A DNA stretch of 64,000 bases from an uncultured Elusimicrobiales bacterium (GTDB lineage Bacteria; Elusimicrobiota; Elusimicrobia; Elusimicrobiales; Elusimicrobiaceae): NCBI GenBank assembly GCA_944324645.1, contig CALUXB010000003.1:62001-126000 (forward strand), in the 5' to 3' direction. A program made the position numbers and the translations under genes. The first letter of the stretch is position 1. Each line of letters starts with the position of its first letter. Shown here one piece after another: positions 36,009 to 45,675 of the stretch. Below the pieces are notes generated by a model. The model was not told the DNA's origin. It did not search any database and worked only from the letters and a program-made list of their open reading frames with translations.

Positions 36009-37125
36009 ACCTATGACCCAACCTGCACCGGAACGGATTTTGCATATTTTGCAAAGTTTAAGTTGCAATAGCGGAATAAGCAGCGTAGTGCTGAATTGGC
36101 ACCGCCATATAGATAAATCGCGCTTTCAATTTGATTATTTGCTTTTTGCAGATTGCCCTGCGTATGAAAGCCTAGAGAAAGAGGCCTATGCCTTAGGAGG
36201 GCAGGTGTATCAAGTACCCTACCCAGGGTTACTCCACGCTTGGCGTTTTGTACAAAGAGTGCAGGGTTTTTTTAAACAGCACCCTTATCGGATTATCCAT
36301 TCCCATATTACCCACCTAAATTGCGTGTACTATCCTATTGCCAAGCTGTATGGAACAAAGGAAATCATACAACACGCTCACAGTACTAGATGGAGCACCC
36401 GGCTTGGGGCAGCCATACGTAATTATATGCTGCTGCATAGTGTATGGAGGTACATAGACCACTCGTTGGCTTGCTCAGAGGCGGCGGGTCGTTTTATGTT
36501 TGGGAAAAATTATACTGTCCTTTTGAATGGTATAGACCGGCAACAGTTTTCTTTTGATGCCAATATGCGGGAAAACATACGTAAGGAATTGGGGTTGACG
36601 GATAAGTTTGTAATAGGGCACGTGGGCCGCTTTACCAGGGAAAAAAATCATACGTTTTTGTTGGAGTGTTTTGCCAATGTTGCTAAAAAAAGAGAGGATG
36701 CATTTCTTTTGCTCGTGGGGGACGGCCCCCTCTTGCCGGAAATTCAACGCCGAGCGTGCGGTTTGAATTTGCAGGATAAAGTGAAATTTTTGGGCTTACA
36801 GACTGCGTGCTCCCGCTTTTATCAGGCGATGGACTTGTTTGTCCTCCCGTCCACGCAGGAAGGACTGCCTGTGGCCGGGCTGGAAGCCCAATCCGTCGGT
36901 TTGCCCTGTCTGTTTTCAGATGCGATTACCGCAGAGGCTTTGTGTGGAAAAACCCGGGTTATGCCCCTGGCAGCAGGTCCTCTCAGTTGGGCGAAAGCCA
37001 TTATATCTTGGCCAAAAATTGCCGAGGAAACAGAAAACAGAGGCAGCATAGAGCAGTTTGATGTGCGGCAAACTACGCGGCAATTAGAGCAGTTTTATTT
37101 GAGTTTATTTCCATTGAAAAAATAA
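36001..37125 (+). CDS. Glycosyltransferase family 4 protein
   Basis: A 374-residue GT-B enzyme. The N-terminal half has SGISSVVLNWHRHI and IIHSHITHLN. The C-terminal half has GHVGRFTREKNH and LPSTQEGLPVAGLEAQSVGLPC, the EX7E-containing donor-site motif of GT4. The start at 36001 follows GAGG (35993-35996) by 4 nt; an alternative ATG lies at 36013. It overlaps the upstream transferase gene. The closest relative in the locus is the GT4 at 38284. Confidence 0.88.
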   Translation: MYKPMTQPAPERILHILQSLSCNSGISSVVLNWHRHIDKSRFQFDYLLFADCPAYESLEKEAYALGGQVYQVPYPGLLHAWRFVQRVQGFFKQHPYRIIHSHITHLNCVYYPIAKLYGTKEIIQHAHSTRWSTRLGAAIRNYMLLHSVWRYIDHSLACSEAAGRFMFGKNYTVLLNGIDRQQFSFDANMRENIRKELGLTDKFVIGHVGRFTREKNHTFLLECFANVAKKREDAFLLLVGDGPLLPEIQRRACGLNLQDKVKFLGLQTACSRFYQAMDLFVLPSTQEGLPVAGLEAQSVGLPCLFSDAITAEALCGKTRVMPLAAGPLSWAKAIISWPKIAEETENRGSIEQFDVRQTTRQLEQFYLSLFPLKK

Positions 37126-37181
37126 TTTGACGCTGGGCTGGAACCACTGCGTTGTAAAAGAAAAAAGAAGAGAGAAATGAT

Positions 37182-38258
37182 ATGGTAGAAATTTGGCAGT
37201 TTTATTTTCTGTTGGCTTTGCTCTTTCTGCAAGGGTTGCTGTGTCTTGTTAATAAAAAAGGACTCTTCTTGGGGATTTGTTTCGGAGAATTGTTTTTAAT
37301 TGCCGGGTTGCGTGCCTGGACCATAGGAAACGATACCATACAGTACGTATCTGCTTTTCGGTTGATAGCGGATAAAGTGGATGTGTCCCAATTTTATATG
37401 GAAAAAGGCTATATTTTGTTTAATTCCCTTGTAAGCGAAATAACGGGTAATCCCCAAGGTTTGTTGATTGTCTCTTCCTTTTTTATTATGGCTTGTTGGT
37501 ACTTTTTTATTCGTAAATACAGCACTTCCATCTTTTTGAGTGTGCTTTTGTTTGTTCTTCTTTGTTTTTCATCTACACTTAGCGCAATAAGACAAGAAAT
37601 GGCATTAGGTTTTGTGCTGCTCTCCTTGCCTTTCCTGCAGCAACGCAAATTACTGCCTTTTTTAATGTGTGTGCTAATTGCAACAACTTTCCATATGACG
37701 GCTATGATTGCATTGATTATGTATCCTCTTTATTTTTGGAAATATAATTTGCGCAATATATTGTTAATTTTGTTGGGAAGTGTAGTGTGTTTGGTTTTTT
37801 TAGCGCCTCTGTTATACCAAATAGTGGATATGTTGGGAGGCCGGTATGGCGGTTACTTTGGCAATCGCTTGTTGCAGGAACAAATAAAAGATGCTTCTAT
37901 ATGGAAGACGTTGATTCATTTTACCGTTGCTTTTTTCTGTATTTTTTCCTACCAGCGGTTTGCTGCCCGGGCCAAGAATATGGCCAGCCCTTTACCGGTT
38001 CCTTTTCTTTTGCTAATGGTGTTAATTGGTGCGTGTATTCAAATGATTTCCATACGTGGTTCTGTATTGGAAAGAATAGCGCAATACTTCTTTCCCTTTG
38101 AAGTTATTGCTTTGCCGTTTTGTATGAAGCTATATCCGGCGAAAATCCAACCGATAATTATGTCTATTGTCTTAGGCGCTTTTATCTCTTATGCCAGTAT
38201 GGTATTCATTTTCCGGCCGGAGTGGAATCATTTGTTTCCGTATGAATTTTGTTTTTGA
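37182..38258 (+). CDS. EpsG-family polysaccharide polymerase
   Basis: A 358-residue polytopic membrane protein with ten or so helices. The family pattern is visible: a GNDTIQYVSAF motif after helix 2, EKGYILFN, and SAIRQEMA in a central helix. EpsG proteins polymerise Wzx-flipped repeat units in Wzy-dependent systems. The DNA here and in the next gene is visibly more AT-rich than the housekeeping regions. The ribosome site is weak (AGAGAGAAA). A second polymerase/ligase-type protein is encoded at 49178-50815. Confidence 0.78.
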   Translation: MVEIWQFYFLLALLFLQGLLCLVNKKGLFLGICFGELFLIAGLRAWTIGNDTIQYVSAFRLIADKVDVSQFYMEKGYILFNSLVSEITGNPQGLLIVSSFFIMACWYFFIRKYSTSIFLSVLLFVLLCFSSTLSAIRQEMALGFVLLSLPFLQQRKLLPFLMCVLIATTFHMTAMIALIMYPLYFWKYNLRNILLILLGSVVCLVFLAPLLYQIVDMLGGRYGGYFGNRLLQEQIKDASIWKTLIHFTVAFFCIFSYQRFAARAKNMASPLPVPFLLLMVLIGACIQMISIRGSVLERIAQYFFPFEVIALPFCMKLYPAKIQPIIMSIVLGAFISYASMVFIFRPEWNHLFPYEFCF

Positions 38259-38283
38259 GATGTGCCTTGAATAAAAATTTTAT

Positions 38284-39438
38284 ATGAACGAAAACACCCA
38301 TAAACGAGCTAACTCTAAGATCAAAGTTTTACATACATTGGCTACTATTGAATCCGGCGGGATTGAAATGTATGTGCATAATCTATATCAGGGGATAGAC
38401 CAAAATCGGTTTGCTTTTGATATTAGTGTGGAGTTCTTACAAAACCCGAGCGGCTTTTTAGTTCAGGAACTATCTAACAAGGGCGTTTCTGTGATTGTTT
38501 TTCCAAAAGCAACCAAATCGCTGTGGGGATATATTCGCAATTTGTCTGCTATTATTCGGCAACACGGCCCGTATGATGTGATTGAGGCCCCCTGCCATTT
38601 CTTTAATGGAATTATTTTGGCCGTTGCCTGGTGGCACAAAATTCCGGTGCGTATTTCTCATTCCCACAACACAGAAGACCATAAACCCTTAACTTTGAAA
38701 CGCAGAATATACCGCTTTGTAATGAGCCAATTCATTTCCTGGTTTGCTACGCATAAAGTGGCCTGTTCAAAAATGGCCGGGCAAGCCTTGTATGGGCGGG
38801 GAAAATTTTGCGTGGTAAATAACCCTATTCTAGTGGAGAGATTTGCCTTTTCAGAGGACACCCGCTCCCAAACAAGAAAAAAGCTAAATGTTAAGGAAAA
38901 TGAGTTTTTAGTAGGACATATAGGCCGGTATGATACGCAAAAAAATCACAAATTTCTAATAGAAATTTTTAGGGAAATCGCCCGCTTGGACAAAAACAGC
39001 AAATTTTTATCGGTCGGTTGGAAAACGAATCCAGCGATGGAAAAGATTTTTGATTCTTATGTTGCCAAAGCCAAAGAATATAAAATAGAGAGCCGAATGA
39101 TTCTTCTGGGGCCAACGCAAGATGTGGCTTCTTTATACAATGCGATGGATTGTTTCGTTCTGCCCAGCCTGTATGAAGGGCTGGGAATGGTGGCAATAGA
39201 AGCCCAAGCGTGCAATTTGCCTTGTGTATTAAACGAGGCTTTGCCCCAAGAGGCTTTTGCCGGCAAAGCACAGGCTTGCTCTTTGCAGCAACCGCCCATA
39301 CAGTGGGCGGAGGCTGTTTTGTCAACTAAAACAGCCAAGAGAGAGGGACCTTGCCCGCGGCAAGTCTACTCTTTTTCATACCAAAATGTAGCCAAAGAGA
39401 TGGAAAAAATTTATGCCAGTTGCAAACGGGAAAAATAA
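38284..39438 (+). CDS. Glycosyltransferase family 4 protein
   Basis: A 384-residue GT-B enzyme, similar in plan to the one at 36001: ESGGIEMYVHNLYQGI in the acceptor half, GHIGRYDTQKNHKFLIEIF and LPSLYEGLGMVAIEAQACNLPC in the donor half with the two motif glutamates. No Shine-Dalgarno precedes the ATG; the 25-nt gap is AT-rich. The two GT4 genes may have arisen by duplication, judged from matching motif spacing. Confidence 0.87.
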   Translation: MNENTHKRANSKIKVLHTLATIESGGIEMYVHNLYQGIDQNRFAFDISVEFLQNPSGFLVQELSNKGVSVIVFPKATKSLWGYIRNLSAIIRQHGPYDVIEAPCHFFNGIILAVAWWHKIPVRISHSHNTEDHKPLTLKRRIYRFVMSQFISWFATHKVACSKMAGQALYGRGKFCVVNNPILVERFAFSEDTRSQTRKKLNVKENEFLVGHIGRYDTQKNHKFLIEIFREIARLDKNSKFLSVGWKTNPAMEKIFDSYVAKAKEYKIESRMILLGPTQDVASLYNAMDCFVLPSLYEGLGMVAIEAQACNLPCVLNEALPQEAFAGKAQACSLQQPPIQWAEAVLSTKTAKREGPCPRQVYSFSYQNVAKEMEKIYASCKREK

Positions 39439-39442
39439 AGCG

Positions 39443-40522
39443 ATGAAAAAAATAGGGATTATTACATTTAGCCGGGCGAATAATTATGGGGCTGTATTGC
39501 AGGCGTATGCCTTGAAACACAAATTAAAACAGTTAGGAGCAGACGCCTCGCTGTTAAATTATGCCTGTCCCCCTATTGATAATGTATATGCGCTTTCCCC
39601 GTTTAAAAGGAGCCGTCGCTTGGCAGACTTGCCGATGAACAGCCTAAGAATCCCTCTTGTATGGCGGACCAGAAGAAAATTTGGTCCCTTCCGAAAGAAG
39701 TTTCTGCAGGATACCCCGCTGCTCAATGCGGCTACTATCGGGCAGATAGAATCTCGTTTTGATGCTTTTATTGCAGGCAGCGACCAAGTGTTTAATCTAA
39801 GACTTACAGAGGGGGATGGAAATTATTTTTTGCAATTTGTATCTGACAAAAGTAAAAAATTCTCTTATGCGGCCAGTTTTGGCATTTCCGTTCCTACCAC
39901 ACAGGAGAGTAAATTATTGAAAGAGTTTCTCGCCTCTTTTCAGGAGATTTCCTGTCGGGAGCAAACAGGCTGTGCTATTGTAGAAAAACTGACAGATAAA
40001 AAAGCGCTGATGCACCTGGACCCTACTTTGCTGCTTAACGCGTCACAATGGGCCAAAATAGCCTGTCTTCCCGCTAAAAAAGAATACATTTTGGCTTATT
40101 TGATTATGCCTACTCCTAGTGCGTTGTCTTTTATTAAACGGCTGGCTAAAAAAGAAAATTTGCCGGTAGTGGTGTTGACTAGTTCCCCTATCAAACGGGT
40201 GGAGGCCTCTTATGTATGCCCTACGCCACAACAATGGCTGGGATATTTTTTACAGGCAAAATATGTGGTGACCAATTCTTTTCACGGTTTGGCTTTTGCG
40301 GTAAATTTTAACAAAAGTTTTTTTGTGGATTTGCTTCCTCCTCCTGTTGGAACAAATTCCCGTATGGAAAATTTATTACATTTAATTCACTTGCAAGACA
40401 GACTGGTTAGTACCATTCAAGATGATTTTCAAAAGCCCATCTGTTGGGCAAACGTCAATGCTATTTTAGAAGGCTATAAAAAAGAAGCCGAAAACTATTT
40501 AATGCGGATCCTTCAAGCCTGA
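39443..40522 (+). CDS. Polysaccharide pyruvyltransferase family protein
   Basis: A 359-residue protein of the pyruvyltransferase (CsaB/WcaK-like) family, which adds ketal pyruvate from PEP to sugars. NYGAVLQAYALKHKL at the N-terminus, DAFIAGSDQVFN, FSYAASFG and VTNSFHGLAFAVNF are the family blocks. The start at 39443 (MKKIGI) lies 4 nt after the previous stop; an earlier in-frame ATG lies inside the previous gene. It would give the polymer an acidic decoration. Such genes are often found with an FrhB-type protein, as here at 44282. Confidence 0.85.
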   Translation: MKKIGIITFSRANNYGAVLQAYALKHKLKQLGADASLLNYACPPIDNVYALSPFKRSRRLADLPMNSLRIPLVWRTRRKFGPFRKKFLQDTPLLNAATIGQIESRFDAFIAGSDQVFNLRLTEGDGNYFLQFVSDKSKKFSYAASFGISVPTTQESKLLKEFLASFQEISCREQTGCAIVEKLTDKKALMHLDPTLLLNASQWAKIACLPAKKEYILAYLIMPTPSALSFIKRLAKKENLPVVVLTSSPIKRVEASYVCPTPQQWLGYFLQAKYVVTNSFHGLAFAVNFNKSFFVDLLPPPVGTNSRMENLLHLIHLQDRLVSTIQDDFQKPICWANVNAILEGYKKEAENYLMRILQA

Positions 40523-40571
40523 TGGGCGTTTTGTTCCGGCTTGTAAGCGCCACCCTTTAGGAGAAAAATAT

Positions 40572-41606
40572 ATGGAAAACACCCCCCTGATTTCAGTAAT
40601 TGTACCGGTCTATAAGGCAGAAAAATATTTGCCGGCCTGTATTGACAGTTTGTTGGCACAAACGTATAAAAATATGGAATTTATTTTGGTAGATGATGGT
40701 TCGCCAGATAATTCATTAAAAATTTGCCAGGAATATACCGCCAAAGACAGCCGCCTGCGTATTATTCACCAAGAAAATGCCGGTTGCGCCACCGCCCGCA
40801 ATACAGGGCTGGCGGCGGCAAAAGGGGAGTATGTCGGGTTTGTGGACAGCGACGATATTATCTCTGCAGAAACATACCAAGTGGCTTTAGAAACACTGGT
40901 GCAAACAAAAGCCGATTGGGTGATGTGGAATATGAGTGTGCAAAAGACCTATCTGCCCGCAGGTTTTTTGTCTGGCGCGGCCTACCAACAAGCACTGTGC
41001 AACAGTATTTTAAACAGAGGGATGGGGCCTTCGGTCTGCGTGGAGCTTTTTAGAATGGACATTATCCGGCGCCACCAAATCCATTTCCGGCCGGAAATTA
41101 AGCGGGGGGACGATTTGTTTTTTGTGTTGCATTACGGACGTTATGCCCAAAATATCTATTATTTAAAAGATAAACATTTTTATCATTATGTGTATAATCC
41201 GCAATCTCTTTCTCATTCGTTTCATTCTGACGCTTTTGACTATCCGCTAAAGCATTTTACTGCGCTCAAGGATATTTTTGCCCCGTTGGAAGGTTCTGTG
41301 TATTTGCCTTATGTGCAAGCCCGCTTTGCCCGAGATTTGCAGGAGGCCTTTAACAGCTATATGCACCGAGGCAACCCGCTGCCTTTTTGGAAACGCCTGA
41401 AAAAAGCAAAAGCTTTTATGGAGCAGGATTTGGTAAAAACTTATTTAAAACCCGGTTATGAAAACTATTTGCCCAAACAGCAGGCTCTTATTGTTTGGTT
41501 GTTGGAAAAGAAGCAATATGTGCTAGCACGGTTTTGCCAAAGTGCCATTTTTTGGCTGAGGACAAAAAAATGGGAGCTTAAAAAGTGGATTTCGGGTCAT
41601 AAATAA
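40572..41606 (+). CDS. Glycosyltransferase family 2 protein
   Basis: A 344-residue GT-A enzyme with the textbook start SVIVPVYKAEKYLPACIDSLLAQTY, VDDGSPDNS, and VDSDD as the metal-binding motif. KRGDDLFFVLHYG follows in the acceptor region. The basic C-terminus (KKWELKKWISGHK) may bind membrane. AGGAG lies 9-13 nt before the ATG. It is 1 nt from the flippase gene. Confidence 0.92.
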   Translation: MENTPLISVIVPVYKAEKYLPACIDSLLAQTYKNMEFILVDDGSPDNSLKICQEYTAKDSRLRIIHQENAGCATARNTGLAAAKGEYVGFVDSDDIISAETYQVALETLVQTKADWVMWNMSVQKTYLPAGFLSGAAYQQALCNSILNRGMGPSVCVELFRMDIIRRHQIHFRPEIKRGDDLFFVLHYGRYAQNIYYLKDKHFYHYVYNPQSLSHSFHSDAFDYPLKHFTALKDIFAPLEGSVYLPYVQARFARDLQEAFNSYMHRGNPLPFWKRLKKAKAFMEQDLVKTYLKPGYENYLPKQQALIVWLLEKKQYVLARFCQSAIFWLRTKKWELKKWISGHK

Positions 41607-41607
41607 T

Positions 41608-43146
41608 ATGAACCAACGCAAAGCAGGGGTCATTCTCTCTTATATTAAAATGTTTTTGAGCGGCGCAGTGAATTTGATTTATGTGCCGCTGCTGCTGTTT
41701 TTTCTTAGCAAAGAAGAATATGGGCTTTACCAGTTGGTGGGGTCTATCATTTCTTATTTGATGCTAATGGATTTCGGGTTGGCTGATACCATTACCCGGT
41801 ATTATTCCAACTATGCCGCCCGCAACGATACACAAGGATTACGCAAGCTGCTCTCTACGGCTGGGGTGGTGTACAGTACCATTTCGGCATTGATTATTAT
41901 TTTGGGGATAATCCTGCTCTGGCTGGGGCTTCCTTTATATGAAAAGACCTTGTCTGTTCAAGAACTGCAAACCGCTAAGATCGTGTATTATATATTGTTG
42001 ATTAATGTGGCTTTGGTTGTTCCGGCCAATATTTTCAAAGCAGTTATCAATGCCCATCAGCGTTTTATATTTGCCCAAACATTAGTTATTGCCAACACCC
42101 TTTTGCAGCCTTTGGTGGTTTGTGCCGTTTTGTTTGCCCATCCTTCGGTGGTGGCGCTGGTTATTACCCAAACGCTGTGCAATATAGGAATAATTCTTTG
42201 CAATATATATTATTGTAAAAAGAAACTGGTCATTTCTTTTGAATGGGCCGGGATGGACCGGCAAATTTTGAAGGAGACCTTGTTGTTTTCCTCTCTGTGG
42301 TTTTTGGTGGCGCTGGTAGATCAAATCTTTTGGAGATCCGGACAGTTGGTGCTGGGCGCGGTTGTAGGCACGGCGGCGGTAGCGGTCTATTCTATCACGA
42401 TGCAAATGCAAGTGCTTTACGGCTGGTTTTCGGTTATTATCAGCAAGGTGTTTTTGCCTCGTCTATCAGCCCTAGCAGCCACCGGGGAAAATCGGGAGCA
42501 GTTAAATGCCATTTTTTTAAAAACTTCCCGCTTGCAGACCCTTATTTCGGCTTTATTGGTTTCTGGTTTTATCTTGGTGGGGAAAACATTTATCTTTTTG
42601 TGGCTGGGGAACGGCTTTGAGCCGGCTTACACCTATGGGGTGATTTTGATGTTGTGCTTTTTTATCCCCTCGGTGCAAAATACAGGGCTGGTTATTTTGC
42701 AAGCGACGAATAAATTAGGTTTTTATGCGGCTTTTTATGTCAGTTTGGCTGCGGTCAGCCTGTTGGTGTCTTTTGTTTTGGCCCATTATTATGGCGGTTT
42801 GGGCTGTGCCTGGGCCACCGGCATAGCCTTGTTGCTGGGTGGGCTGGTAATGAATGTTTATTATGCCAGGATGGGGATTGAGATGAAAGGTTTTTGGCAA
42901 AGCCTGATTAAAATTGCGCTCATTACGCTGTTGGCGGGGCTGATATTTTATATGATAAAAAGAACCTGGGCGGTGCCCCCCGGTTGGATAACTTTTGGCT
43001 TACAAGTGACCTTGTACACGGCTTTATGGGGGGGGCTGATGTGGCTTTTGGGATTAAACGGATACGAGAAAAATTTAGCTAAAGAATTGTGGCAATATGG
43101 GCTGCATCTGGTGAGATTACGAAAAAGGGAGCGTTCTTCTATATGA
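41608..43146 (+). CDS. Wzx-type polysaccharide flippase
   Basis: A 512-residue MATE/MVF-superfamily protein with about fourteen helices. GVILSYIKMFLSGAVNLIYVPLLLFFLSKEEYGLYQLVGS at the N-terminus and DFGLADTITRYYSNY are typical of O-antigen flippases. It would turn the lipid-linked repeat unit to the periplasmic face for the polymerase. Its stop overlaps the glf start (ATGA). Confidence 0.9.
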   Translation: MNQRKAGVILSYIKMFLSGAVNLIYVPLLLFFLSKEEYGLYQLVGSIISYLMLMDFGLADTITRYYSNYAARNDTQGLRKLLSTAGVVYSTISALIIILGIILLWLGLPLYEKTLSVQELQTAKIVYYILLINVALVVPANIFKAVINAHQRFIFAQTLVIANTLLQPLVVCAVLFAHPSVVALVITQTLCNIGIILCNIYYCKKKLVISFEWAGMDRQILKETLLFSSLWFLVALVDQIFWRSGQLVLGAVVGTAAVAVYSITMQMQVLYGWFSVIISKVFLPRLSALAATGENREQLNAIFLKTSRLQTLISALLVSGFILVGKTFIFLWLGNGFEPAYTYGVILMLCFFIPSVQNTGLVILQATNKLGFYAAFYVSLAAVSLLVSFVLAHYYGGLGCAWATGIALLLGGLVMNVYYARMGIEMKGFWQSLIKIALITLLAGLIFYMIKRTWAVPPGWITFGLQVTLYTALWGGLMWLLGLNGYEKNLAKELWQYGLHLVRLRKRERSSI

Positions 43147-44270
43147 TGGAAAAAGTGCAAAATTTGATTGTAGGGGCCGGCATCTCCGGTGCGGTATTGG
43201 CGCGTATGCTGGCCGAAGCGGGACAGAGCTGCGCGGTAATAGACCGGCGGCCTTATGTGGGGGGAAATTGTTATGATTACAAAGACCCCTGTGGTATCAT
43301 TGTCCATAAATACGGCCCTCATATTTTCCGCACAGATGATAAAGAAATTTGGGATTTTTTAAGCCGTTTTACGCTTTGGCAGCCCTATATGCATAAAGTG
43401 AAAGGCTATGTGGACGGGCAGGAAGTGCCGGTTCCTTTTAATTTAAATTCCCTGTATATGCTTTTTCCTCCCCAATATGCAGCCCGGATGGAAAATAAAC
43501 TGATAGAGAAGTTTGGTTTTAATAAAAAAGTGCCCATTTTGACTTTGCGTAAAACCGAAGATAAAGATTTGTCGTTTTTGGCGGAATATATTTACGAAAA
43601 AGTATTTTTTCACTATACGCTGAAACAATGGGGCCTGCAGCCGCAGGAGCTGGATCCTTCGGTTATGGAACGGGTGCCGGTATTTATCAGCCGTGATGAC
43701 CGCTATTTCCAAGAAAAATACCAAGCCATTGCCGCTAATGGCTATACGGCGCTGTTTGAAAATATGCTTAATCACCCCAACATCAAAGTGCGCTTGAATG
43801 CGGAATTTTCGGCGGTCCGCAAAGATTATGAATATGAGCGCCTTTTCTACAGCGGGCCTATTGATGAGTATTTTGATTATGCCTTTGGGCCGCTGCCCTA
43901 CCGCAGTCTGCGTTTTGATTTGCGCAAGTTGGATTTAACACAATATCAGAGCGCGGCCGTTATTAACTATCCCAACAACTATGATTATACCCGCGTTACG
44001 GAATATAAGCACTTTCTTCCGTTGTCCAGCAACAAAACAGTAGTAGCTTTTGAATATCCGTCTGATTTTAAGCTGGGCGAAAACGAGCGGTATTACCCCG
44101 TCCCGGGCGAAAAAAGCGCCGCGCTGTACCAACAATATTTGCAAGTGGCGCAGAAAGAAAAGGGAGTGGCCTTTTTTGGCCGTTTAGGCGGTTATAAATA
44201 TTACGATATGCAAACGGCGGTAAAAGACGCTTTTGCTTTGGCCCGGCGCACTTTATCAGAAAGCCGGTAG
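43143..44270 (+). CDS. glf: UDP-galactopyranose mutase
   Basis: A 375-residue flavoenzyme converting UDP-galactopyranose to UDP-galactofuranose. VGAGISGAVLARMLAEAG is the FAD-binding dinucleotide fold, GGNCYD and YGPHIFRTDD follow, and PFNLNSLYMLFP and YTLKQWG are substrate-site blocks. GRLGGYKYYDMQTAV near the end is the second conserved FAD contact. The start at 43143 overlaps the wzx stop, with AAGGGAG 11 nt upstream. It implies galactofuranose in the polymer. Confidence 0.95.
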   Translation: MMEKVQNLIVGAGISGAVLARMLAEAGQSCAVIDRRPYVGGNCYDYKDPCGIIVHKYGPHIFRTDDKEIWDFLSRFTLWQPYMHKVKGYVDGQEVPVPFNLNSLYMLFPPQYAARMENKLIEKFGFNKKVPILTLRKTEDKDLSFLAEYIYEKVFFHYTLKQWGLQPQELDPSVMERVPVFISRDDRYFQEKYQAIAANGYTALFENMLNHPNIKVRLNAEFSAVRKDYEYERLFYSGPIDEYFDYAFGPLPYRSLRFDLRKLDLTQYQSAAVINYPNNYDYTRVTEYKHFLPLSSNKTVVAFEYPSDFKLGENERYYPVPGEKSAALYQQYLQVAQKEKGVAFFGRLGGYKYYDMQTAVKDAFALARRTLSESR

Positions 44271-44281
44271 GCTTGTGAAAG

Positions 44282-45499
44282 ATGATACATATAGAGGATA
44301 AAAGCCTTTGCTGTGGCTGCGGGGCCTGCAGCCAGATATGCCCGCAGGCTTGTATTTGTATGCAGCCGGACGGGGAAGGCTTTTCTTACCCGCAAGTGGA
44401 CCTTGCCCGCTGCGTTCATTGCGGCCTGTGTGAAAAAATCTGTCCGGTTTTGCACCCGCCTTTTTTTGCGCCTTCACCCGCTGCCTATGCTGCTAAATTA
44501 AAAGACGCTTCTGTGCGGCAGAAAAGTTCTTCCGGGGGAATATTTTTTGCATTGGCAAAGCCCATTTTAGAAGCAGGGGGTGTGGTATTTGGCGCCGGAT
44601 TTGATGAAAACTGGAATGTCTGTCATCAATATGCCGAAACAGAAGAGGCTTTAGACAAACTGCGCCGCTCTAAGTATGTGCAAAGCGATATCGGGCAGAC
44701 TTTTAAGCAGGCTCAATATTTTTTGGAGCAGGGGCGCTTGGTGCTTTTTACGGGAACCCCTTGCCAGGTGGCCGGGCTGAAAAATTATTTGGGCAAGGAG
44801 TATGAGCGCCTACTAACAGCAGATATTATTTGTCACGGGGTTCCTTCTCCGGCGGTATGGCAAAAATTCCTGCAGGAGAATTTTTCGTCTTCGCTTATTA
44901 AGGCAATAGATTTTAGAGACAAAAGCATTTCTTGGGACTCCTCTTATTTGTCGGTTACTTGTCAGAATAAGAAATATCCTTCGCTCCCCTTTTATTTGCG
45001 TCCGCTACGCAAGTTGTTTTTTGCCCAAAAAGCATTTCTCTTCCGCTCTTTTTTTAAATTACATTTCGGTATTTCTAATCTGTATGAACGCCCCTCTTGC
45101 CACGCCTGCCGCTTTAAAGGGCAGCACCGTGCGGCAGATATAACGATGGGAGATTTGTGGGGCATTGCGGAAATTTGTCCTAAACAGTATGACAAAAACG
45201 GAGTAAGTGTGCTGCTGGTTAATACACATAAAGGGCAGCGGGCGGTGGAGGAAGCCCAAGGCCTTTTGCTCTATACGGAAGTGCCGCTGGAAAAAGTCCT
45301 TCAGCATAACCCTTATTATGCCGCATCGGTTGAGGCTTCTGCCCAACGTTCGGCCTTTTTTGCACGCTATCGCCAAGAGCCGTTAAACCGCTTACTTGTG
45401 CAGCTTGAAAAAGCAAAACCCTGGCCTATCCTATTGCTGACAAAAATAGCAAATAAGCTGGCTGGTAAATGGCGGCGTTTGCTCAACCACCGTCAATAA
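44282..45499 (+). CDS. FrhB-type iron-sulphur protein (F420 hydrogenase beta subunit-like)
   Basis: A 405-residue protein with two 4Fe-4S motifs at the N-terminus (CCGCGACSQICP and CVHCGLCEKICP), then the FrhB/FdhB-type flavin domain with SSSGGIFFALAKPIL, FTGTPCQVAGL and CHGVPSPAVW, and a further Cys pair (CHACRF). Members in polysaccharide clusters commonly accompany pyruvyltransferases, but their reaction there is not established. It is the last gene of the plus block, 11 nt after glf. No F420 genes are nearby. Confidence 0.85.
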   Translation: MIHIEDKSLCCGCGACSQICPQACICMQPDGEGFSYPQVDLARCVHCGLCEKICPVLHPPFFAPSPAAYAAKLKDASVRQKSSSGGIFFALAKPILEAGGVVFGAGFDENWNVCHQYAETEEALDKLRRSKYVQSDIGQTFKQAQYFLEQGRLVLFTGTPCQVAGLKNYLGKEYERLLTADIICHGVPSPAVWQKFLQENFSSSLIKAIDFRDKSISWDSSYLSVTCQNKKYPSLPFYLRPLRKLFFAQKAFLFRSFFKLHFGISNLYERPSCHACRFKGQHRAADITMGDLWGIAEICPKQYDKNGVSVLLVNTHKGQRAVEEAQGLLLYTEVPLEKVLQHNPYYAASVEASAQRSAFFARYRQEPLNRLLVQLEKAKPWPILLLTKIANKLAGKWRRLLNHRQ

Positions 45500-45675
45500 G
45501 CCAGGGTATTTGACAGCCTTTTTCTTTTTGGAAATCTGCCTAAACCTAATGTTAGACTAGTTGCTTCTTATAAGGTTAAAAAAGAGAATTTGCTAATTGG
45601 TTAGATAATTTGCGGTATAGGCAAAAGGGGTTGATTAAGAGAGGCGTCTCTCCCCTCTGGTGCTCCATAGGGCCG

